This document shows, piece by piece, positions 1 through 8,638 of a stretch of DNA of 64,000 nucleotides. Source of the DNA: an uncultured Pseudomonadales bacterium. GTDB taxonomy: Bacteria; Pseudomonadota; Gammaproteobacteria; Pseudomonadales; Cellvibrionaceae. Both the position numbers and the translations under genes were made by a program. Positions within the stretch are counted from its first letter, which is position 1; the number at the start of each line of letters is the position of its first letter. The notes beneath the pieces are model-generated. The model worked only from the letters and a program-made list of their open reading frames with translations. It was not told the origin of the DNA and made no database searches. The stretch spans positions 310,001 to 374,000 of the forward strand of contig CANKXO010000002.1 in assembly GCA_947487765.1 (NCBI GenBank), given 5' to 3'.

Positions 1-30
1 AGAATACCAGACAATTATGACAACGCCACC

Positions 31-918
31 TCAATATTCTATAGCTTCATCGACAACAAAAACAGAATTGCGCTTTTTCTTAGCGATATACAATGCAGTA
101 TCCGCCTGCTGGTAGATTAGATAATGATAATCGCTGGCCGGCGTAGGTATTAAGGTGGTAATCCCTGCACTTACTGTTACCCGCTGCTGATTAGAGATCA
201 TCATTGCCAGTGTATATACACTTTCTTTTATACCATAAGCAATATCGATAGCATGTTCTTTTGACGTTTGAGAAAGCACTAGAACAAATTCATCACCTCC
301 GATACGAGCAGCGATGTCACCTGGGCGACGTGCGTAGTGCTGAATGACACCTGCAATGCTATTTAAACATTGATCACCTTTATGATGCCCATAAGTATCG
401 TTAAACTCTTTAAAGTGATCAATATCAATGATAATAATACTAATCGCTGTCTGATAGCGAATAGCTCGGGCAAACACATCCAAACCACGCCGATTATAAA
501 GTCCTGTTAATGGATCTTCTAAGGATAAGCGTTCAGCTTGACGCTCAACGAGCTTATTGGGTGTAATATTTTGATGGGAAATAACAAAGCGATTGACTTC
601 ATGATAGAGAGGGACAACACGAAAAAGATACCAACGCTCTTCCGTAGAGCTATGACAAGGATATTCACAGGAAAAAGTAGATGATTTATGATCAATGACT
701 GACCGCAGACCATTCGATACCGTTAAAGAACAAACATCGCCATCATTCGCAGCAGATGTACAAACTGATAAATAATTTACACCGAGCCAATTGACATCAG
801 GGCATATACCATTATTCAAGCCAAATTCTACCCAGGCTTTATTGACATAGCGAATAAAACCTTTACTATCAATGACCGCTACGTGCGTATCAAGAGAATC
901 TAATACTGCATCAAACAT
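31..918 (-). CDS. PAS-GGDEF diguanylate cyclase
   Basis: A 295-residue cytoplasmic protein with an N-terminal PAS-like sensor (about residues 1-115) and a C-terminal GGDEF domain (about 130-290). The GGDEF domain opens with DPLTGLYNRRG and keeps an intact GGDEF active-site loop. An RPGD sequence five residues before it fits the product-inhibition I-site. It should make cyclic di-GMP from GTP and be feedback inhibited. There is no EAL domain and no membrane segment. ATG start at 918. A GGAG lies about 18 bases upstream, which is rather far, so the start is moderately sure. The ligand of the PAS domain cannot be told. It follows the phosphatase-kinase gene on the same strand after 178 bases. 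Confidence 0.9.
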   Translation of the reverse strand: MFDAVLDSLDTHVAVIDSKGFIRYVNKAWVEFGLNNGICPDVNWLGVNYLSVCTSAANDGDVCSLTVSNGLRSVIDHKSSTFSCEYPCHSSTEERWYLFRVVPLYHEVNRFVISHQNITPNKLVERQAERLSLEDPLTGLYNRRGLDVFARAIRYQTAISIIIIDIDHFKEFNDTYGHHKGDQCLNSIAGVIQHYARRPGDIAARIGGDEFVLVLSQTSKEHAIDIAYGIKESVYTLAMMISNQQRVTVSAGITTLIPTPASDYHYLIYQQADTALYIAKKKRNSVFVVDEAIEY

Positions 919-1019
919 TTCATTTGCGATAGATATCTCCTACAACATTCACTACTGTAAAAATATTTATTCAACAAAATGTACGAAATCGCGCCAAATC
1001 TAGCAAAGTTTTTTTCTTA

Positions 1020-1045
1020 ATTAGTAGTGCTTTACTAATACCCCA
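1020..1045. repeat. Inverted repeat upstream of the PAS-GGDEF gene
   Basis: Perfect inverted repeat ATTAGTA-GTGCTT-TACTAAT (7-6-7) at 1020-1039, directly abutting TACCCCA at 1039-1045, which is one base off the NarL heptamer. It lies in the 178-base gap between the kinase stop and the cyclase start. It may be an operator for the cyclase gene; nothing in the sequence names the binding protein. Confidence 0.3.
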
Positions 1046-1096
1046 GAGTTATATAGTAAGAAGCTATATGGTAAAGCATTACATAATAATCGATGG

Positions 1097-2833
1097 TTAC
1101 GTTAGCAATAACCACTGCAAGATGATGATGCACCCGAACACAAAAGATAAGCACTGCCAAAATACTTTAGGGTTGCGCTCTATTAAAGGCACTCGTTGAT
1201 ATTTTTCGAGAAGATTTACATTGGGTTCATATAAATCTTTAACTAACTCAGACAAGACTTCATAACGTTGTTGAAAAGAAGGGTGCGTTGCTTTTTCTAA
1301 TGCACAATCAATCCACTCAGGTATATTTTTATCGTAATTTCTAATGGATTGATAGCGCCATTCATGTATATCTTTAGGAGTGCGCCGATGAGCATGGCTC
1401 ATTTGATAAGGCAACTTTCCAGATAACATTTCATAGATAATAGCCCCTAAAGAAAATATATCTGAACGATGATCTGCCTGCCCTTCTAGCAAATATTCAG
1501 GCGCAATATAATCAACTGAACCGACCGGCACATCTTCACAAATAGGTGATGCTATTTCACTGAGACCACTAACTTTCACTGTCCCAAAATCAATTAATTT
1601 AATTCGTCCATCATCGCAAATCATAATGTTTTCTGGCTTCAGATCCCGATGTATCATTTCCATTCGCCGAAATACACGCAGACCGGTAACAATACCTTGA
1701 ACGATTTCACGCATTTTTTCCAACGAAGTATGCTTACCATTATCATGCATCCATTGGCGCAATGTCTGCCCTTCGATATATTCTGCTAACAAGTAAAGAA
1801 ATTGACTATCATGACTCGGAGCATAAACCTTCATAATAGAATCATGGTCAGCTCGTAAGCCAACCCATTGTTCACGTATAAAGCCTTCAAGATATTGCGC
1901 ATCTTCTGAAAAATTAGGGGACGGCGCTTTCAATATATAAGGCCGCTTATGGTCTGGATGCTGCACAAGGTAAACATGGCTACGAGTTCCACTATGTATA
2001 ACACGCTTTATTTCATAACCATCTATCGTCATTCCTACATCCATCACAGGTGGAATCGCTAACTGTGTTAATTGTCGATGTACTTCATCAATCGTTGCTA
2101 TGGGCAACTCATCAACCTTAACAATCAAACACGTTAAATTATCATCACTGCCGCTTTTTAATGCATGCTCAACAATCGTTTTTGCTGTCGATTCAACCTC
2201 ATTATCAGCCTCTAGCGCTTGACGTATTTCAGCCGGCGATACAAATTCATGCACACCATCACTGGTTAAAATAAAAATATCGTTAAGCTCTATATCTTCT
2301 TGTTGATAATCAATTTCCAAATGATCATCCATTCCAAGAGCTCGCGTTAATAAACTACGTCCGCCATTTTTCTGAATATGGTCTCTTGTCAATAACTCCA
2401 GGCGTTGATCATTACGATACCGATAAATTCGACTATCACCGACATGAAATAAATGTGCCGTATTGGATTTAAAAATGATGCTACTGAACGTTGTAACAAA
2501 ACTATTGTGTCGAGCAGACGCCTGCTGACCATGATGAAATAACCATGCATTTAAGGACGATAAGATTTTTGAGGCGGCGGTACGCACAGACCAGGTATCA
2601 GGAGTAGAAAAGTAATCGTCAACAAATTGAGATACTGCCATTTGGCTTGCTTGCTGTGCATTTTCACTGCAACTCACGCCATCAGCTAAACAAGCTACTG
2701 CTCCTTTTAAATAGTTAGCGCTGCCCTTTGGTGCTAAAGCAACAAATGCATCTTGATTTTCCTGTTTAAGGCCAGAAGAACTGCAGCCACCAAATCTTAC
2801 CTTTAGCTTTTTATTTTTGTCTGGAGCGATCAT
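1097..2833 (-). CDS. PP2C phosphatase-Ser/Thr kinase fusion, copy 1
   Basis: A 578-residue bifunctional signalling protein. Residues about 10-245 form a PP2C-type phosphatase with the metal-binding acidic motifs present (ADGV, VGDSRIYRY, TSDGVHEF, SDDNLT). Residues about 270-535 form a Hanks-type kinase: lysine in ILKAPS, catalytic loop IHRDLKPEN, DFG, and APE (in YIAPEYL). The glycine-rich loop is poor: HSGTRSHVY holds one glycine. One hydrophobic segment at the extreme C-terminus should anchor it to the inner membrane, with both domains in the cytoplasm. From memory, Pseudomonas aeruginosa has a protein of this architecture beside its NasA-type nitrate transporter and nirBD. Here it follows such a transporter on the same strand, separated by a terminator. 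Substrates are unknown. A paralogue lies at 11644-13401. Confidence 0.88.
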   Translation of the reverse strand: MIAPDKNKKLKVRFGGCSSSGLKQENQDAFVALAPKGSANYLKGAVACLADGVSCSENAQQASQMAVSQFVDDYFSTPDTWSVRTAASKILSSLNAWLFHHGQQASARHNSFVTTFSSIIFKSNTAHLFHVGDSRIYRYRNDQRLELLTRDHIQKNGGRSLLTRALGMDDHLEIDYQQEDIELNDIFILTSDGVHEFVSPAEIRQALEADNEVESTAKTIVEHALKSGSDDNLTCLIVKVDELPIATIDEVHRQLTQLAIPPVMDVGMTIDGYEIKRVIHSGTRSHVYLVQHPDHKRPYILKAPSPNFSEDAQYLEGFIREQWVGLRADHDSIMKVYAPSHDSQFLYLLAEYIEGQTLRQWMHDNGKHTSLEKMREIVQGIVTGLRVFRRMEMIHRDLKPENIMICDDGRIKLIDFGTVKVSGLSEIASPICEDVPVGSVDYIAPEYLLEGQADHRSDIFSLGAIIYEMLSGKLPYQMSHAHRRTPKDIHEWRYQSIRNYDKNIPEWIDCALEKATHPSFQQRYEVLSELVKDLYEPNVNLLEKYQRVPLIERNPKVFWQCLSFVFGCIIILQWLLLT

Positions 2834-2885
2834 ACTTGTTAAATCATTTTCACATTTATAAGCTATCTTAATCGAATGTACTGAT

Positions 2886-2919
2886 AAAAAAACAGCACTG
2901 CTTTCACACAGTGCTGTTT
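2886..2919 (-). terminator. Intrinsic terminator between transporter and kinase
   Basis: On the minus strand an 11-bp perfect stem (AAACAGCACTG / CAGTGCTGTTT) with an 8-base loop is followed directly by seven T. It sits after the transporter stop and before the kinase start, so kinase expression must come from read-through or its own promoter. Confidence 0.85.
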
Positions 2920-2948
2920 ACAATGCATATGATCAAGAAACATGCTTA

Positions 2949-4418
2949 TTATGAAACATTAATTAATTCCACTGAACCGTCTGCCCTGACTTCAGCAATT
3001 TGACCTTTAGGCTCACTCATAAACAATAGAGCAACAAAGCCAAGGACAGCTGTACCGGCAATCACCATAAAGAATGTGCCGTAATCTACAAACGTTAAAA
3101 TCGTCAGATACGTTACTGCTCCGACATTACCATAAGCTCCCGTCATACCTGCTATTTGTCCTGTTAAACGGCGTTTAATTAAAGGCACAACAGCAAAAAC
3201 AGCACCTTCACCGGACTGTACAAAGAAAGAACATAACATTGCCGCAACAACAGCTAACCAAAGGGTCCAGGTACTATCCACTAACGACATTAAAAAATAC
3301 CCAACCGCAAGGCCACCCGTTAAAATTAACAATGTTGATTTACGACCAAATTTATCCGAAATTAAACCACCTGCTGGACGCGACATTAAGTTCATAAAAG
3401 CATAAGCCGATGCGACCATACCCGCAATGACTGGCGTTAATTCAAATGTCTCAGCAAAAAATAAAGGCAACATGGAAACAACAGCCAGCTCAGAGCCAAA
3501 CGTTGCGAAATATAAAATATTAAGGACAGCTACTTGCTTAAATTGATAACGATGCAATTCAGGCACAGGCTCAACAAACACGTTCTTATTCAGCTGCCAC
3601 ACTTTATAAACTTCCAATAGATAAACAGCAGCAAGCACTATATAGATAATATTGACAACGACTGCGCTCAACATACCAATGCCAGCTGGTGATAGCTTCC
3701 ACGCTAACAATGCCAAAGCGGCATACATCGGCACTTTCATGATTAATAGAAAGAAGAAGTCGCCTTTGCTTGTCACCTCCATCGCACCAATATTCTTAGG
3801 GCGGAAATAGGTTGACCCCTTAGGTGTGTCACTGACATTGTTATAGTAGACAAATGAGAATAACAAACTCATCACCCCAGTCACCGCAACAGCATAACGC
3901 CAGCCATTTTCCTCACCACCTAACCACAATGCGAGAGCAGGCAATGTGAAAGCGGCGGCTGCAGAACCAAAGTTCCCCCAGCCACCATAGATTCCTTCGG
4001 CTGTTCCCAGTTCATTAGCAGGAAACCATTCCGAAACCATACGAATACCAATTACAAAACCAGCACCAATAAAGCCCAGTAAAAAGCGGGCAACAGCGGC
4101 TTGAACGAAAGTATCTGCCATTGCGAACATGAAACAAGGAATTGAACAAACCGCCAATAGGGCAGAATAAACAATACGTGGACCGTATTTGTCCGTCAGC
4201 ATACCGATCAGTACACGAGCCGGAATAGTCAAAGCGACATTCAGAATCAGTAGTGTTTTGATCTCTGCCGTTGTCAGCCCTAAATCTGCTTTTAAATATT
4301 GCAGTAAAGGGGCCAAATTGAACCAAACAACAAACGTAATAAAGAAAGCAATCCAACTAAGGTGCAATACTTTCATTTTCCCTGAGAATGCCAGTAAATT
4401 AAATTTTTCAGTCGCCAT
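2949..4418 (-). CDS. NasA/NarK-type nitrate transporter, copy 1
   Basis: A 489-residue MFS carrier of the nitrate/nitrite porter family with about 12 membrane segments. It carries both nitrate-signature motifs, [13 protein letters not shown] in the first half and [13 protein letters not shown] in the second. Such proteins import nitrate across the inner membrane. ATG at 4418 follows AAGGCG at normal distance. A sigma-54-type promoter lies about 50-65 bases upstream, which suggests nitrogen-limitation control and an assimilatory role. The following gene is the phosphatase-kinase. A close paralogue with its own kinase lies at 13472-14947. Whether it carries nitrate, nitrite or both cannot be settled from sequence. 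Confidence 0.9.
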   Translation of the reverse strand: MATEKFNLLAFSGKMKVLHLSWIAFFITFVVWFNLAPLLQYLKADLGLTTAEIKTLLILNVALTIPARVLIGMLTDKYGPRIVYSALLAVCSIPCFMFAMADTFVQAAVARFLLGFIGAGFVIGIRMVSEWFPANELGTAEGIYGGWGNFGSAAAAFTLPALALWLGGEENGWRYAVAVTGVMSLLFSFVYYNNVSDTPKGSTYFRPKNIGAMEVTSKGDFFFLLIMKVPMYAALALLAWKLSPAGIGMLSAVVVNIIYIVLAAVYLLEVYKVWQLNKNVFVEPVPELHRYQFKQVAVLNILYFATFGSELAVVSMLPLFFAETFELTPVIAGMVASAYAFMNLMSRPAGGLISDKFGRKSTLLILTGGLAVGYFLMSLVDSTWTLWLAVVAAMLCSFFVQSGEGAVFAVVPLIKRRLTGQIAGMTGAYGNVGAVTYLTILTFVDYGTFFMVIAGTAVLGFVALLFMSEPKGQIAEVRADGSVELINVS

Positions 4419-4468
4419 CGATTTCGCCTTGATAATTATCTGTACACATATTTACAAAGCGGGATATT

Positions 4469-4484
4469 GGCAAGAGTTATACCA
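4469..4484 (-). promoter_or_regulatory. Sigma-54 promoter candidate for nitrate transporter
   Basis: Minus strand reads TGG-TAT-AACTC-TTGC-C, matching TGGCAC-N5-TTGCW at both GG and GC dinucleotides with the required ten-base spacing. Transcription would start near 4459, leaving a leader of about 40 bases. Inferred from pattern only. Confidence 0.5.
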
Positions 4485-4532
4485 ACTTATAAGCCATTGA
4501 TTTTAAATAATAAATTAATATCGAAATAAATA

Positions 4533-4551
4533 GGGGCATCAACATCGCCCC
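4533..4551. repeat. GC-rich inverted repeat A
   Basis: GGGGC and GCCCC separated by nine bases, about 75 bases upstream of the predicted transporter start site. Possible activator site or hairpin; no known consensus fits well. Confidence 0.3.
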
Positions 4552-4650
4552 ATATATGTGCAATTAAATTAAAGGGCGCTACAAAATAAAGCGTTTAATC
4601 ATACAAAAATTCATTACTTGCACTAAATCAGTTGGACGATTCTTCAAAGA

Positions 4651-4668
4651 TGCCCCAAAAATGGGGCT
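4651..4668. repeat. GC-rich inverted repeat B
   Basis: TGCCCC-AAAAAT-GGGGCT, arms GCCCC/GGGGC perfectly complementary. It resembles an NtrC enhancer half-sites pair (TGCACC-N5-GGTGC) but with C/G changes and one extra spacer base. Flanking AATCAG (4626-4631) and CTGATT (4667-4672) are also complementary. Confidence 0.3.
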
Positions 4669-4776
4669 GATTCAGCGTTTAATCGACTATTAGGCAGAAA
4701 TAATAAGGGCATAGGCCCCCAAAAGAGGCAAACTATACTAAAAAGCTAAGATTAAACGCTCTGCGATGTATCCACG

Positions 4777-4783
4777 TACCCAT
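4777..4783 (+). promoter_or_regulatory. NarL heptamer upstream of hemN
   Basis: TACCCAT is an exact match to the NarL heptamer consensus TACYYMT, 25 bases before the FNR box. A lone heptamer is weak evidence by itself. Confidence 0.35.
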
Positions 4784-4807
4784 TAAAAATGAAGACACTG
4801 GGGCGAA

Positions 4808-4821
4808 TTGATCTAAATCAA
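4808..4821 (+). promoter_or_regulatory. FNR/ANR box of hemN
   Basis: TTGAT-CTAA-ATCAA is a perfect FNR/ANR consensus. A class II site centred at -41.5 would put the start of transcription near 4856, 28 bases before the preferred TTG start of hemN. A poor -10 (CAAAAT, 4843-4848) is in place. This predicts anaerobic induction. Confidence 0.85.
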
Positions 4822-4883
4822 AGCAATTATTATGGATAAGTACAAAATAAGGCTTGATTAGCACTAATGTAAGGATTAGTAAA

Positions 4884-6275
4884 TTGACGATCGATCAAGC
4901 ATTGCTAAAAAAATATAATATCAATGGGCCACGCTATACCTCTTACCCTACAGCAAAAGAGTTCAGTGAATCTGTGAGTTCAGAGAGTTACCACTGGCAT
5001 GTAGAAGATAGTAATCAGGACCCAATACCCAAACCTTTATCTCTCTATTTGCACATCCCGTTTTGTAAATCTTTATGCTACTACTGTGGCTGTCATAAAG
5101 TAATCACTCAAAACACAAGCAAGGCACAGAATTACCTTGACACATTGCATAAAGAAATAGAATTGCAAGCAAAGTTATTTGCAAAAGACCGTGAAGTTAA
5201 GCAAATACACTTAGGCGGTGGAACCCCCACTTATTTCAATACTGCTGATATTCATAAAATCCTGGATACCATAGAAAATCACTTTAATTTAACGCCTATT
5301 TCTCAACGTGAATTTGGCATCGAGATAGATCCGCGTACAACAACGACGACTGATATTAAGCGATTGGCCCTGATGGGATTTAACCGAATGAGTTTTGGCA
5401 TTCAAGATTTTGATCGCGATGTTCAAATCGCTATCAATCGTATACAGGATAAAGATGAGACGATCGATTTATTAAAAGCTGCTCGATCAGCGGGAACAAA
5501 ATCACTCTCTGTTGACTTAATTTACGGTTTGCCAAAACAAACTGCCGATAGCTTTGCTAAAACCTTAGAAGAAATCATCAAGGTTAAACCTGATCGCATA
5601 GCGCTTTATAACTACGCACATATGCCGCAAACCATAAAGTCACAAAAACTAATTAACGACGAAGATATTCCATCAGCAAAGGTTAAGCTTGCATTACTAA
5701 CTCTTAGCATCGACACATTAACAGCCGTCGGGTACCGGCACATCGGCATGGATCATTTCGCGTTGCCTGATGATCCACTTAGCCAAAGTTTAGAACAGGG
5801 AACGTTACATCGTAACTTTCAGGGCTATTCCACTCACGGAGATTGCGACATTATTGGCTTTGGTGTCAGCGCTATCAGTAAGGTAGGCGATATTTTCAGC
5901 CAAAACTACAAAAAATTATTTGACTATCAAAATCGCATACAACAAAAAAGTTTGGCCATAGAAAAAGGCTGCTCTCTTTCAATTGACGATAAAATACGGG
6001 CAGCTGTTATTCAGCACATCATGTGCAGCCAGACATTAGATATCAATGCATTTAACCGAACGCATTCGATTATTTTCGAATGTTATTTTAAAAAAGAAAT
6101 AGAAAAGCTTTCTCCCATGATTAACGATGGACTATTAATCATTACGCCAGAAAAGCTTAAGATTACGGAAAAAGGACGTCTACTACTACGCAATATAGCG
6201 ATGGCTTTCGATACTTATCTATCCGAAAAATTGTCAAAAGACGAAAACCTCATTAAATTTTCTAAAGTTTTATAA
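4884..6275 (+). CDS. hemN: Oxygen-independent coproporphyrinogen III dehydrogenase
   Basis: A 463-residue radical-SAM enzyme that converts coproporphyrinogen III to protoporphyrinogen IX without oxygen, for heme synthesis under anaerobiosis. The cluster ligands are Cys61, Cys65 and Cys68 in PFCKSLCYYCGC, with Cys70 beside them, positions almost as in the E. coli enzyme. HLGGGTPT follows. Length is normal. I chose the TTG at 4884 because AAGGA lies eight bases upstream and the FNR-dependent start of transcription (about 4856) would leave too short a leader for the TTG at 4854. The next gene follows after 39 bases, so the two are probably co-transcribed. Confidence 0.93.
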   Translation: MTIDQALLKKYNINGPRYTSYPTAKEFSESVSSESYHWHVEDSNQDPIPKPLSLYLHIPFCKSLCYYCGCHKVITQNTSKAQNYLDTLHKEIELQAKLFAKDREVKQIHLGGGTPTYFNTADIHKILDTIENHFNLTPISQREFGIEIDPRTTTTTDIKRLALMGFNRMSFGIQDFDRDVQIAINRIQDKDETIDLLKAARSAGTKSLSVDLIYGLPKQTADSFAKTLEEIIKVKPDRIALYNYAHMPQTIKSQKLINDEDIPSAKVKLALLTLSIDTLTAVGYRHIGMDHFALPDDPLSQSLEQGTLHRNFQGYSTHGDCDIIGFGVSAISKVGDIFSQNYKKLFDYQNRIQQKSLAIEKGCSLSIDDKIRAAVIQHIMCSQTLDINAFNRTHSIIFECYFKKEIEKLSPMINDGLLIITPEKLKITEKGRLLLRNIAMAFDTYLSEKLSKDENLIKFSKVL

Positions 6276-6314
6276 TCATTCACGTTATTTAAAATAATAA
6301 CAAGGTTAAAAAAA

Positions 6315-7490
6315 TTGAATAAAAACCTCATTATCATAGGTGCTGGCCCTGCAAGCCTGAGCTTGGCTCTTTCATTAAAAAATGCTGATATTAAAATCAT
6401 AATTATAGAGAAATTAGATCAAGAATCGATAGCTAACCCCAAAATGGATGGGAGAGATATTGCTCTGACTCACTTTTCGAAATCTATACTGTCTGAATTA
6501 GACATATGGGGCAATATAGACAGCGATCAGATATCACCAATTAAAGAAGCTAAAGTGCTCAATGGCGATTCCCCGTACACACTACATTTTAACTACCATG
6601 AATCAAAACATCCCGTTGATGCCTTGGGCTACCTTGTACCTAATTATTTAATTCGCCAAGCTTTATACGAAAAAGTTCAGCATCAAAAAAATGTTAATTT
6701 AATCACTAGCACTTCGATTTCAGAGATACAAACAGACCACGCAACAGCATCCGTTACACTCGATACGGGGGAAATATTATCAGCAGATCTCGTTGTTGCA
6801 GCCGATAGCCGCTTTTCAACAACACGGCGCAGTATGGGTATATCAGCCTCTATGCAGGATTTTGGGCGAACTATAATTGTCTGCCGCATGCAGCACTCTC
6901 TGTCTCACCATCATACTGCTTATGAATGTTTTCAATATGGTCGTACCATAGCAGTATTACCATTGACGGGAAATCAATCATCAATAGTCGTAACGGTACC
7001 GGCTAATCAAGCTAACCAAATATTGTCTATGAATGAAGACACATTCAATCACTACATCCAACAAGGGTTGAATAACCGTTTTGGCCATATGACATTAATC
7101 ACTGATCGCTACTCTTATCCATTAGTCGCCGTCTATGCCGATAAATTTGTCAGTACTCGCTTTGCCTTATTAGGTGATGCAGCTGTCGGGATGCATCCTG
7201 TCACTGCCCATGGATTTAATTTAGGCCTTCAAGGGCAACAGACATTAAGCACTTTGGTACAAACCGCTCTTAATCAGAATCAGGATATAGGCTCACAAAA
7301 ATTATTAGAAAAATATCAGTCCAAACATCGTCGTGTCAGCAAACCTATCTATTTAGGCACTAATGCTATTGTGAAGCTATACACTAATGATCTTTTGCCA
7401 GCTAAGTTACTAAGAAAAGGATTATTACACTTCAGTAACCGTTTCCCGCCCATTAAACAGTCCATCACTCGGCAGCTAACAGTCCATTAA
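6315..7490 (+). CDS. UbiH/UbiM-family FAD monooxygenase
   Basis: A 391-residue flavoprotein hydroxylase. The N-terminal dinucleotide fold reads IIGAGPASLSLA; the second FAD motif reads LLGDAAVGMHPVTAHGFNLGL. This form is what I remember for UbiM, the versatile ubiquinone-ring hydroxylase, rather than UbiH or UbiF, whose motif usually has GDAAH. It should hydroxylate the ring of a ubiquinone precursor with oxygen. TTG start at 6315 with AAGG ten bases upstream. It lies 39 bases behind hemN and converges with the DGC gene (six-base gap). The exact ring position is not decidable here. Confidence 0.7.
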   Translation: MNKNLIIIGAGPASLSLALSLKNADIKIIIIEKLDQESIANPKMDGRDIALTHFSKSILSELDIWGNIDSDQISPIKEAKVLNGDSPYTLHFNYHESKHPVDALGYLVPNYLIRQALYEKVQHQKNVNLITSTSISEIQTDHATASVTLDTGEILSADLVVAADSRFSTTRRSMGISASMQDFGRTIIVCRMQHSLSHHHTAYECFQYGRTIAVLPLTGNQSSIVVTVPANQANQILSMNEDTFNHYIQQGLNNRFGHMTLITDRYSYPLVAVYADKFVSTRFALLGDAAVGMHPVTAHGFNLGLQGQQTLSTLVQTALNQNQDIGSQKLLEKYQSKHRRVSKPIYLGTNAIVKLYTNDLLPAKLLRKGLLHFSNRFPPIKQSITRQLTVH

Positions 7491-7496
7491 ACAACG

Positions 7497-7874
7497 TTAT
7501 ACCTGTTTAATTGGTATTAAGCCTAAGGTTCTATAGGTGTGATTCATCACTTCATAAAAATCATCTGCGGAACAGCTTTCTTTATTCTTTTTCCTTAAGC
7601 CAAGGCTTGTGAGTTCAACATGCCATGTGGGCTGCACACCTATCTGTGCTAGTGTATTTTTTACGCAGGATAACTTACACCCATCCACGGCTAAAATATC
7701 TCGTTTTGACTTTGCCAAATTAACCAACTTTCTGACATTCCCTCCAACACCCGCGATACATGACATTTGTGCGATACCCTCTCTATCCATAACAACCGCA
7801 AGATCATTAGCAAGTTGGGCAACATTGGAGCAACCAGAACAGGAATAGACAATGGGTTTTGAAGCATTTGTCAT
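7497..7874 (-). CDS. DGC-domain putative zinc-binding protein
   Basis: A 125-residue cytoplasmic protein with the DGC family signature: YSCSGCSNVAQLA near the start and VDGCKLSC in the middle, plus two other cysteines (MSCIAG, ESCSAD). The family is predicted to bind zinc; its role is not established. A textbook AGGAGGT lies six bases before the ATG. It lies downstream of the class II ribonucleotide reductase genes on the same strand with an 81-base gap, so co-transcription is possible. Confidence 0.75.
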   Translation of the reverse strand: MTNASKPIVYSCSGCSNVAQLANDLAVVMDREGIAQMSCIAGVGGNVRKLVNLAKSKRDILAVDGCKLSCVKNTLAQIGVQPTWHVELTSLGLRKKNKESCSADDFYEVMNHTYRTLGLIPIKQV

Positions 7875-7955
7875 TTTGTACCTCCTAGAAACGTGAAATT
7901 TTTAATTAAGTAAATATGAGAACCAACAGCTACTGTCGTTAACTAAATTCGATAT

Positions 7956-8621
7956 TTATCCACATTTTGAATCCCCACAACTCAGGCAGGTCTTACAACC
8001 GTCTAAAAAGATCACTGCTTTGGTATGGCATTTAAGGCAAAGCTTTGCAGTAGGTGGGTATTCCCCTTCGGTACTACTTAATTGATGTTTAGATTCGTAC
8101 TGCTCTTTTTTTTCTTGAAGGATTTTTTTCTGGTGTTCGCTAAGACTTTCTTCTTCGATCAAGCCGATACTCTTCATATGCGTTTCTATGGCATCGCCAA
8201 TTTCTGCAACTAACGAAGGCATAAATCGCCCTCCACTCTTAAAATAACCGCCTTGAGGGTCAAAAACTGCCTTTAATTCTTCAACCAAAAATATAACATC
8301 CCCCCCCTTTCGGAACACAGCTGATATGACACGTGTAAGCGCGACAATCCACTGAAAATTTTCCATATTTTTAGAATTAATAAATATTTCAAATGGGCGA
8401 CGGCTTTCATGATCTGTCCCTGGGTTGAGAATGACATCGTTAATAGTGATGTAAAGAGCATGATCGGATAATGGTGTCTTAATTTTGTATGTTGCGCCAA
8501 CCAATGTTTCAGGGCGTTTGAGGTTTTCATGCATTTCTTCAATGTTGGAGACTTTTTCCTCTTCCTTTTCTCTTTTAACATACACGCTGGTAATTTTTTT
8601 GTTGATTGCTTTAATTGTCAT
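7956..8621 (-). CDS. nrdJb: Class II ribonucleotide reductase, small split subunit
   Basis: A 221-residue protein corresponding to the C-terminal part of adenosylcobalamin-dependent reductase: a TSCPD-type domain (about residues 45-150) and a C-terminal zinc-ribbon tail with CLKCHTKAV and CKTCLSCGDSKCG. The CxxC-CG tail passes electrons to the active site of the large subunit. In Pseudomonas aeruginosa this enzyme is likewise encoded as two pieces, NrdJa and NrdJb. The gene begins 17 bases after the large subunit stop, with AAGGTGACAGG ahead of the ATG. Confidence 0.88.
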   Translation of the reverse strand: MTIKAINKKITSVYVKREKEEEKVSNIEEMHENLKRPETLVGATYKIKTPLSDHALYITINDVILNPGTDHESRRPFEIFINSKNMENFQWIVALTRVISAVFRKGGDVIFLVEELKAVFDPQGGYFKSGGRFMPSLVAEIGDAIETHMKSIGLIEEESLSEHQKKILQEKKEQYESKHQLSSTEGEYPPTAKLCLKCHTKAVIFLDGCKTCLSCGDSKCG

Positions 8622-8638
8622 TAACCTGTCACCTTAAA

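Larger units (their letters stand above)
4419..4883. other. Regulatory divergent intergenic region
   Basis: 465 bases with no credible gene, between the divergent transporter and hemN. It holds, in order, a sigma-54-type promoter facing the transporter, two GC-rich inverted repeats in an otherwise AT-rich background, a perfect NarL heptamer and a perfect FNR box facing hemN. The individual sites are listed separately. Confidence 0.7.
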
